From Mucilaginibacter jinjuensis (GTDB taxonomy: Bacteria > Bacteroidota > Bacteroidia > Sphingobacteriales > Sphingobacteriaceae), in assembly GCF_028596025.1 (NCBI RefSeq), contig NZ_CP117167.1, positions 1,736,001 through 1,800,000 of the forward strand: 64,000 nt of DNA. Direction: 5' to 3'. The notes beneath the pieces are model-generated. The model was not told the origin of the DNA. It saw nothing but the letters and a program-made list of their open reading frames with translations, and made no database searches. Made by a program: the position numbers and the translations under genes. Positions 18,850 to 29,000 of this stretch are shown here, one piece after another. Positions within the stretch are counted from its first letter, which is position 1; every line of letters starts with the position of its first letter.

Positions 18850-18879
18850 GTTTAGTATACTATAGAACCCGTAAATACA

Positions 18880-18907
18880 AAAAAGGCTTCCAGACGGAAG
18901 CCTTTTT
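18880..18907 (+). terminator. Intrinsic terminator between the esterase and PorP/SprF genes
   Basis: A 12-bp perfect stem (AAAAAGGCTTCC / GGAAGCCTTTTT) with a 4-nt loop. It has T runs on both strands and lies between convergent genes, so it can serve both directions. Confidence 0.9.
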
Positions 18908-19002
18908 CATTAAACATTATATATAGGGGGGGCAGGGGCAAAGGGATTAATCAGGAAATACTTAGCAAATTGAGATCGCCACTGCTCAAACAAACACTTC
19001 AA

Positions 19003-20046
19003 TTAATAAAACTCATAGCAGCGCCTTGCGCCTTCAAATCGTGGTGTTCCGGCATCCATGCGGTTGGGCAGGGTTGTTTCATAGCCTAAACTACCTTCGG
19101 TGCTGCCCGCAGTATTGCTGTAGGTAAGGCCTTTCATAGCTGCATCATGGCTTACACCGAAACGCACTTTTTCGCCGCCATCCCTGTTGGTAAATACATC
19201 AAATATTAAGGATAATACCAATGCGCTTGGCTGGGTCGAATCGCCGCTGCGGTACGATAAACCTACGTTAACACCGCGGCGTTTATATTGCATGCCCACA
19301 CTGTAAGAGTAAAACTTATCTTGCTTATAATAAACAACAGATGGTATTACGTATGATTTATCATCATCATCCATATTGTTTTCATAACTGTCGAGGTCTA
19401 AACGGTAGCTAATGTGTGTATTAATGCGCATCGGTAGTTTAGCCGTTAAACCGGTGAAAGATTCGTTTGGGCGGTTAAGGTGCTGTATGGCCAAACCGAT
19501 ATTGAAATCGGCAACAGCCAGATTGGTACCCGCACCAGAGTCGAAATAAAATTTATTGTTAAACGGTAAAAGGCTGGCTGCCGAAGTTGCCCCCGAAATG
19601 ATACCAAGCGTAGGGTCTATCTGATCATCGAAAAGCAACTTGCTATAATCAATCACCCGGTTGGTAACACCTGCCTGCAAGCCGAACGACAATACAAAAT
19701 CATCTGATCCCACACTATAAGAATAGAGCCCTGCGATATTAGTATGTGTTAAAAATGCTGTTCCTTCACTACTGCGGTTAAATAATAAGCCAATACCACC
19801 ACCAAATTGGGGTACATTATAATCTATTGATGCCGATAAATAAGATAAGTTTCCCGGTACGGCTGTCCATTGGTTGCGGTAAATCAGGTTCATACGCAGG
19901 TCGGCTTTAAACTGCCCGGTAAGGGCAGGGTTTAAATATAAAGGCGAGTTAAAGAATTCTGAATATAGGTGATCTTGCGCCACACCTGTTAAACCTTTAA
20001 ACAATAACATTAAAAGCAAAAGCCATCTAAGAGCCAAAGTATTCAT
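19003..20046 (-). CDS. PorP/SprF-family type IX secretion outer-membrane protein
   Basis: 347 residues. A signal peptide ends near residue 23 (GVAQ), followed by DHLYSEFFNSPLYLNPALTG, the PorP/SprF N-terminal signature. The rest alternates like an outer-membrane barrel. Members work with type IX secretion: SprF is needed for surface delivery of SprB in Flavobacterium, and related proteins anchor type-B CTD substrates. The gene begins 3 bp after the stop of the giant type-B CTD gene, the same order as sprB-sprF, so it is almost certainly the dedicated partner of that protein. The C terminus (ARRCYEFY) is unusual, with Cys and aromatic residues. Confidence 0.9.
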   Translation of the reverse strand: MNTLALRWLLLLMLLFKGLTGVAQDHLYSEFFNSPLYLNPALTGQFKADLRMNLIYRNQWTAVPGNLSYLSASIDYNVPQFGGGIGLLFNRSSEGTAFLTHTNIAGLYSYSVGSDDFVLSFGLQAGVTNRVIDYSKLLFDDQIDPTLGIISGATSAASLLPFNNKFYFDSGAGTNLAVADFNIGLAIQHLNRPNESFTGLTAKLPMRINTHISYRLDLDSYENNMDDDDKSYVIPSVVYYKQDKFYSYSVGMQYKRRGVNVGLSYRSGDSTQPSALVLSLIFDVFTNRDGGEKVRFGVSHDAAMKGLTYSNTAGSTEGSLGYETTLPNRMDAGTPRFEGARRCYEFY

Positions 20047-20049
20047 TGA

Positions 20050-23000
20050 TTATCTTATTAAATGTATTGGACCTGTTTTACTTGGTGTCGACCCGTTGTA
20101 CGACATCCCTTTCCACTCTTCGCCGTTGAGCAACGTGGCTGATATTTGCCAGATGTAAACCCCTTGCTCTACAATCTGACCTTTGTAAGTACCGTCCCAG
20201 CCTTCTGTAGGCGAGCCGTTGGCATCGAGCTTGGTGCTTTCCCATATTAACTGGCCAAAGTTGTTGAAGATCTGCATGTGCCATGTTCTCATCCCCGTAC
20301 CCTTAACCCTGTAGGTATTAAGCTCCTTGTTCTGGCTGGCCGGGATAAAGGCATTCGGCACATATAAATCGCCATGGAATTTAATATCGATGGTTTTTGT
20401 GGCTACGTTAAAGCATTCGGTACCAGGCGTGGTAGCGGTTAACGTAACGGTGAAAGGCGACCGGCTGGCATCGAAATGATGCGCTTTAGGTGTATAAGCG
20501 CCTTCTTTTTCCGATCCATCCCCAAAGTTCCAGACGTAGTTTAATGAAGGCGCAGGTATGCCGGTAATATCAGGTGTGTTATTAAAGAACGACACATTAT
20601 AATTATTATCGACAGTGTAATTAAAGGCCGGATCAGGCGCCGGGTAAACATTAAATGGTGTTAGTGCCGATGCCGGTGCATCACCGCAACCGGTGTTACC
20701 TGCTGTTATAGATACATAATAAGTACCTATTGCCGTAGGCGTGTAGTTCTGCTCGCCTGTGCCCGATGGCATTCTTAATATTGCCTTTTGCGCATTATCA
20801 TAAACAGTGATGGTGAAGCGGTCGCCACCTGTCGAGATGTTCTGGAAAGTGATTGGGCTTCCTAAACAAATGTTTTCGAGCCCGCCTTTAATTTGTATGC
20901 CCGAAACAAGCGACGATGGCGCAACAGCTACATTGATAACGCTTGATGTACCCTGGTTTCCGCAAAAATCTGTGGCTACTACATAAACAGAGTAATACGT
21001 TGATGCCGTAGGTGTAATAGGCTGGAATACCGCTGTGCTGGTATCATTCATGCGTACATGTTGTACAATACCGCCTTTGGCATCTTTCATATAAAAATCG
21101 TATTGCGCATTATTGCCCGGCGACATGTTTTTGGCTGTTAAGCTAAACGTACCGCAATAAGAGATCTGGCCAGGTAATAAACTTGCAATTGGCTTTGCCG
21201 GGCTAACTTTAACAGTACCCACATAAGGTGTTTGTACACCGCAATTACTTACAGGTGTTAACCTAACGGTATAAGTTATCTCGTTGCCGTTTGACGATGC
21301 CGCAAAGCTATGGGTAGGCGGGTTAACACCGGTATAAATAGGTGTGCCGTCGCCAAAATCCCACTCGAATGTACCTACAGGCGATGGGGTAGAGGTGTTG
21401 GTGAACGTTACATTAACCGGCCCGCAGCTTTGGCTTTGCGATTGGGTAAAGCTTGGGGTAACATCTTCGTAAGCCCCAATGGTTACTGTAGATCTGCTAT
21501 CGCCACATGGAGGCAAACCTATAATTTTCCATTCAAATGTGTAAACATTGCCTTTAGCTAAACCGCTTACTACGGTCTGGTAGCTGGCAGGGTTATCTAT
21601 ATGTACTACTGGCCCTGCGGTTTGTGTCCAGATACCGTTAAACGGAGCCAGGTTGTTGCCATTTAGCTTGGCTATGTTGGTATTACAGATATTAAAGTTC
21701 TGCCCGGCATTGGCAATTACCGTTTGCGGGTTCACCGTAATGGTGGTTGCAGTTGAATAGTCATCGCCACATATCCCATCCTCATGTAGGAGCGCTTTGA
21801 ATTGGGTAGGTACCATTAAACCACTATAATGATAGCTGGTTGCGCCGGCTGTATTTGGAAGATCAGTCCAGCTTGCGCCATTATTGGTTGATGACACCCA
21901 TTTAATGATGCTGCCAAATGAATCTTTTAGGTAGATGAAACCATCATTTGCACCGGCGCATACAGTTGCTGCTCCATTGGTTGTTCCGCCGAGGGCTTGC
22001 AGGTCAACCTTAATATTTACGGCATTAACGCTTGGCGGGCAAGGTGCAGTACCGGTAATGGTCCAGGTAAACTGATAGGTGTTGCCGGCTACTAATCCTC
22101 TTGCGGTGGTTTTAGGGTCGGTAGGGTCATCTAGCGTAGCGCCGGCAGGGCCACCTGTAATAGTCCAGAACCCTGTATTAGGCAGTGGGCTGTTACCTTT
22201 TAAGGGGTATGTTTTTACATTACAAACCTCATCATCCTTGCCCGGGTTCGAAACTACAGTTGTTGGATTTACTGTTACGATAGCAGAAGCCGATGGTACT
22301 TCACCACATATTCCCTGGCCAATTGATATAGCGCGGAACTGGGTTGGAACCGTTAGGTTACTAAATGTTTGTTGCTGTCCTGTAACATAGATGGGTTGCC
22401 AGTTGGTGCCGTCTGTTGATGATTCCCAGCGAAGGATGTGACCGCTCTGGCCACCAAGGGTAACAACCGTACTGCTTCCGGCACAGATAACAGCCGGCAC
22501 AGGTGTTGCTACGCCGCCATCTGCAGGTAAATCATCTTTAATGGTAACCGTACCCGGTATTGGCGCACAAGGTGAGGTACCCGAAACAGTCCAGGTGAAC
22601 TTGTAAGTATTGCCTGGTATTAAATTCCGCACAGTGGTAGTCGGGTTGGTTAGGTCATCAAACCGGGCACCCGCTCCCGATTCAATTGTCCACATACCGG
22701 TGGCACCCGCAGGCAGAACGGCTTTTAACGGATAGGTGGTAAGGCTGCAAACCTCATCATCCTTGCCTGGATCAGAAGGTATTGGTGCGGGGCCTACGTT
22801 AATAGTAGTAACCGTTGAGTTTGCAATACCACAACTACCATTGCTCAAGATAGCCATGTACTGAGTAGGAACTGTTAAATTTGAGTAATACTGTATGGTA
22901 CTGCCCGGATTGTTGGTTGAAACCCATGTAACCCCATTATCGGTCGATTTTACCCATTGGATGGTTCCGTACCAATCTTTAAGGGTAACACTTCCGCTGT

Positions 23001-26000
23001 TAATTCCGGCACAAACAGTTTGCGCCCCAACGGTAGTACCGCCAACAGGAAGCTTATCGTTAGTAATTTTAACCGTACTCGGATTGGGGTTACAAATGGA
23101 TACCGTACCATCCGGGTTAGCACCGTATGTAGTCCAGGTAAATGAGTAGATACCACCGGCGACCAAACCGCTTACAGTTGTATGCGGGTCGCCTGGCATA
23201 TCGATATGAGCTGGGTCAGATCCCGGAGCAAGCGTCCATATACCTGTACCTGTCCCCGGATCACTTCCTTGTAAAGTATAGGTAGTAACATTACAAACAG
23301 ATTGGTCTGTACCTGCGCTTGAAGGGGCTGCAGGTTGGCCAACTGTTATTTTAGTAATTGTTGAATAGGCAGGGTCACAAAATGAGCTACCGGTAAGTTT
23401 AGCACGGTACCAGGTTTCTGTTGTTAAGTTGGTATAGGTTTGTATTGTGCTACCGGGGTTATTGGTTGATGACCAGCTAAGTCCCTGGTTTGTCGACATT
23501 TCCCAATTTATGCTGCCAGACCAGCCTGTAAGTAGTTGTACACTGCCCGAATTTATACCGTTACATACAGTAGCATCGCCCACGGTGGTGCTGCCAACAG
23601 GTTTAAGATCATTAATGATCTTAACAATATCCGAGCTCGGTCCGCAAGCAGAACCTGTTGCGGTTATCGACCATTTAAATTCGTAGGTCTGCCCCGGAGT
23701 TAAAGGGCCAACTGTTGCATGCGGGTTGTCGTCATGATCAAACTGGGCATCCGTAGGGCCGGATACAAGTGTCCATTTACCTGTATTCCCGGCGCCCGGG
23801 TCGTTACCCTCCAATGTATAGCTGGTGTAGCCACATACTTCGCGGCTTGTACCCGCAATGGCTGCCGTTGGTTTTGGTGTTACTATAATTTTGGTAACGG
23901 TCGAAAAGGCCGGGTCGCATATCAGCCCGTTGGTAAGTTTGGCGTGGTACCAGTACTCGCCGGTTGTTAAATTGTTATAAGTTTGCGTAGTACTATTGGG
24001 GTTACCTGTTGACGACCAGTGAGCGCCCTGATCTGTCGACACTTCCCAATCAATACTGCCAGACCAACCCGGAAGCAGCTGTATGCTGCCCGAATTAACA
24101 TCGGTACACACCGTATTATCACCAGCAGTGGTACCGCCAACAGGTTTCAGATCGTCAGTAATCTTAACAATATCTGAGCTCGGCCCGCAGGCAGAACCTG
24201 TTGCGGTAATACTCCATTGAAATTCGTAAGTATGGCCGGGTATTAATCCTGTTGCTACTCCATGCGGGTCGGTATCAGGGATAATGGTAATTCCTGTTCC
24301 TGGTGTTACCACCGTCCATTTACCGGTATTGCCTGCGCCCGGGTCATTTCCTTCTAAGTTATAGGTGGTATATCCACATACCTCGCGGCTTACACCTGCA
24401 ATGGCTGTTGTTGGCTTTGGTGTTACTATTATTTTGGTAACAGTTGAAAAAGCCGGGTCGCATATCAGCCCGTTGGTAAGTTTGGCGTGATACCAGTATT
24501 CGCCCGTTTGTAAATTGCTATAAGTTTGCGTAGTACTATTAGGGTTACCGGTTGACGACCAGTGTCCGCCCTGATCTGTAGATACTTCCCATTCAATATT
24601 ACCAGACCAATCTTTAAGTTTTATACTACCTGTGTTACTATCACCGGTACAAATAGTGGCATCACCTTCGGTAATCCCGCCAACCGGTGGCAGATCGTCA
24701 GTAATTTTAACGGTACCCGGCAGCGATGTACAAGCAGAACCCGGTGAAGTGATGGTCCATTTAAATTCATAGGTATTGCCAGGTATTAGTGGGCCAACTT
24801 TTGTATGTGGATCATCGTCATGATCAAACTGGGCAGTTGTTGGGCCCGATACAAGCGTCCATTTACCGGTATTGCCGGTTCCAGGGTCGTTTCCTTCTAA
24901 AGTATAAGTTGTAGAGCCACATACTTCGCGGCTTTGACCTGCATCTGCATTTGGCGGTGGCGGCACAACAGTTATAGTGGTTACCGAAGATGGGGTAAGC
25001 CCACACTTGGGTCCATTAACTACTATGGCGCGGAATTTAGTGGTTTCAATTAAATTACGGTAAGGAATTGAGTTACCTATATAACCCCGAACTACCTGCC
25101 ATGTAGGGTTACTTTCGGTATATTGTTCCCAATGGTCAACCGCTGCAAACTGGCCAACAACTTTGATATCATCAGAGTTAGATCCGCTGCAAACTGTTGC
25201 GTCGCTCGATGTTGTGGCAACAGGCAGTACCTCATCAATAACGGTTATAAAGTTTGATGAGTAACCGCAAGGTTCTTCGCCGTTAGGGCCTTTATTATTA
25301 ATGGTCCATGTAAATTTATAAGTAGTGCCGGCAACTAAGCCGGTTGCTCTTGTCCCCGGATCGTGTATGTCATCAAAATTAACATTAGGTACTGCCGACC
25401 AGGTGCCGATACCTACAGCCGGTGTATTTCCCTGTAAAGTATAAACATCCTGAGCACAAAGACGGTCATCGTGGCCTGGTAGTGATTCTGATGGCTTTTG
25501 TAAAACATCAATAAATATTGGGTCTGTTATTACTACAGAACAGGCATCCCCATTTTTAACGATGGCATGGAACCAGGTAGGTGTTGTTAAATGGCTAAAT
25601 GTTTGTGTAAGGCTTGTATTTGTGGGTATTACAGCGGCATAATCCACGCCATTGGTAGAGTATTCCCAGTTAACTACCTGCCCTACATTATCTTTTAAGG
25701 TAATAGTTTGCGTTGCTGCATCGTCGGTACAAACCGTAGTTGCGGTCGACGAAAGCGTACCGGCAACCGCGGGCGGATCGGCAGTAATGGTTACCTGGTC
25801 AGATGAAGGCTCGCAAGTTGATGTCGTGCTGATCTGCCATGTAAAAGTATAGTCGGTACCGTTAGGGCCTGCTACTAATCCATGAGCAGTGGTAGTTGGG
25901 TCGGTAGGGTCATCAAAACTAATACCTGCTACAGGTAGCCATGTACCGGTACCCACTGCAGGTGTATTACCATGCAATTGATAAGAGCCGGTGCAGGTAT

Positions 26001-29000
26001 GATCGGGGTTACCTGCAACAGCAACTGATGGTGGGTCTACCACTGTTATCAGTATAGGATCTGTTACTGCCACATCACAGGCATCCCCGTTTTTAACAAT
26101 GGCACGGTATAAGGTGCTGGTTGTTAAATTGCTAAATGGTTGCGTAACACCTGTATTTGGTGTTGACAGTGGTGTATAATCAGTTCCATTGATTGAATAT
26201 TCCCAGTTAACCACATTGCCCTGATTGCCGGTAAGGGTAATGGTTCGCTGCGTTGCATCGCCGGCGCAAACCGTGGTAATAGGTGAGGCAAGCGTGCCAG
26301 CAACCGCCGGTAGATCATCATGAATAGTTACCTGGCTTGGTGGTACAGAGCAAGGTGCAGCTGTTTGGATACTCCATGTAAACACAATAGGTGTATTGCT
26401 GGCTACCAGGTGATGGGCTGTGGTTTGCGGGTCATTGGGGTTATCAAAGGTAATACCTGGTAATGACGCTGTCCATGTACCGATACCCGATATTGGGGTA
26501 TTACCATGTAAGTTATAATCTGTTTTATTACAAATACGTTCCTCGGGACCCGCATCAGGAATGGTTGGCTGCGGTATAGCCGTAATTTGCGTAGCTCCCG
26601 ATTTTAAAACATCGCAATGCAAACCATTTTTAACGATTGCACGATACCACCAGGTACCTGCTGTTAACGGGCCAAAAGTTTGAAATTTGGTAGTATTTGC
26701 CGGGAGCGGATAATAGTTATTACCATCAGTTGAGTATTCCCAGCCAAGTATAGCGCCTGTATGTGGCCCAAGTGTTATTGTACCCGTACCTGTAGCCGAA
26801 CCCGCACAAACGGTGGTAGGATCGCCGGTACTTGTATTTCCCGGGTCGGTTAGCGCATCCACCTGGATGGTTACATCACTAAAATTAGAACATACTCCAG
26901 ATGGAGCAGTAACGGTCCATTCGAATTTATAAGTCTGATCAAACCTTAAATTGCTGACTAATGTGGTGGGGTTATCAGGAGTTTCAATAAATGCATCGGT
27001 AGGGCCCTGTATGATCTGCCAATGACCGGTACCTACTACAGGGGTGTTGCCATGCAATGTATACGATGTTACACCGCAAATTTCATCGTCACTTCCTGCG
27101 TCTGCTATAATGGCGGGGCCTACAACTACGTGTACGTCTATAGTTGCCCCGTCACAACTTCCGTTGCGCGGTGTAACATGGTAGGTAACGGTTTGTGTAG
27201 TAAGCGTGCTATTTACCAAAACATCCTGTATGCCATTTGTGCCGGATATAAAGGTGGGTTGGTCTACGTTACCTGTAACACCGGTTACGGGGTCTGTTCT
27301 CCAGCTGTAAGTAGTATTAGCAATGTTTGATTGAAATGTAATATTAGCAGGCTTACCGGTACAAATTGGGCTGGTGGCAGGTGCTGCCGACATGGTAGGT
27401 AAGGGGTGTACTGTAACAGCCACATCAGCTATAGGGCCGGGGCAACCATTATTGTTATAAGTAGGGGTAATATGATAGGTTACCGTTTCATCAACAGGAT
27501 TTGCGCTGCCGGTGGTTGAGTTGATAAGCACATCATTAATACTGTTGCCACTACCCGCTGACGTAAAGCCTGTTGGGTTACCCGAGCTTACAGAAGCCGA
27601 CCAGGTGAAAGTAGCAGGGTTGTGATCGGCAGTAATGGTGTAGCCGATATTTGTGCCCGAACAGATGCCCACCGCTAACGGACTGTTTACACGAACAACA
27701 GGGTTAATAGTAATAGTAGTATTAACCAGTACTGAATTACAGGGTGCCGGTAATGATGAAGTTGCTTGTAATCCTATAGTGGCCGTTCCCGCACTTATTT
27801 CTGCAGCGGTGGGTGTATATGTGGAAGTAAAAGAGTTTTTGTCTGAAAACGTACCCGCACCTACCCATGTATAACCCGTATAGATACCGTTTACCGAACC
27901 TGCTAATGTTACCTTGCCATCTGAACAAATAGGCGGGTAGCTGCCCGGCACTGGTACAGGCGCTTCCTGGATGGTTATTTGCTGCGAATCTGTAGCAGGG
28001 GGCGAACACGAATTTGTATGTGTAACCTTTACCGTATAGGTTTTATCCTCTGTAAATTTGATTTGCGGATACTGGCTATTGGCGTTAGTGCCACCAACAA
28101 ATTGATAAGCCCCACCTGTTACTTCCCAGAGGTAAGTAGTTGGGGTTGTTGTTGTAGAGCCTGATAGTATGGTGTATGTTTTTGAAGTTGTTGTTGCGTT
28201 GAACTTCAGGCTTTGTGGCGCACCGCAAAATACAGCATCTGCCGAAAGTTTGGCAACCGGTAAAGCGTCGACAATTACAGTTTGGATTGGTCCTGGAATT
28301 TCGCCGCAACCACTTGTGTTAATGTTCAGCTGCACCGTGTATGTACCTGCTGTACTGAATAAGAATTGAGGAACCTGGCTGTTAGCATCAGTGCCACCTG
28401 TATAACCAACTGCTGCCGGGCCGTTTACTTTCCAGATATATTGATGTGTTGAGTAGGCACTGCAGGTTGGGTCAATAATTGATGTATTGGCGGGTATTAC
28501 AGCTGATGTTGCAGATGCGCACACCCTTGGGGTAATTGAAAAAGCCGGCTGAGGCGGGTTTTCAAAACAGATATCCATCGGGAAGTCTGTTGCAGGGCAG
28601 GCTCCGCTGATGGGCTGTGTGTGCAGCACAATATGGTGAGGGCCGGGAGTTGTATAAACGGGTAGCTTAAATGGCTGATTAAGTGTATAATTTGGCCCAA
28701 CCAACACGTTATCTACATACCAATCGTACAACTGGCCCGGGTTATTGTCGCAAGTGGTTTTGGTACTGTTAGGGTCGGGACCGGGCTGTGAAGTATTGAA
28801 AAGTGTAACTGTGCTGCCCACGCAAGCAACACTTGGGCCGGTAAAGCTGGTTGTAGGTACAATTAATACTTTGGATGATACACCAGAAGGTGCAGTTTTT
28901 GCACCGCAATACTGGCCCATGGTTTGGCTTTGTACATAAAACGAGTTGGCAACCCCATTGCCCGTTGCCGTACATGATGGCAACTTAAATTCGTGTTGTA

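Noticed and set aside
22079..22390. 103-residue plus-strand frame in the giant gene
   Set aside because: Its sequence is the complement of the repeat modules and it shares their spacing, so it is not an independent gene.
21460..27120. Regularly spaced repeats that could suggest a CRISPR array
   Set aside because: The repeat is about 540 bp, in frame, and lies within one long coding sequence; there are no short identical repeats with unique spacers and no cas genes.
21310..28939. Many opposite-strand open frames of 60-100 residues within the giant gene
   Set aside because: They are shadows of the repeated coding sequence, have low-complexity composition, and lack starts, domains or spacing expected of genes.
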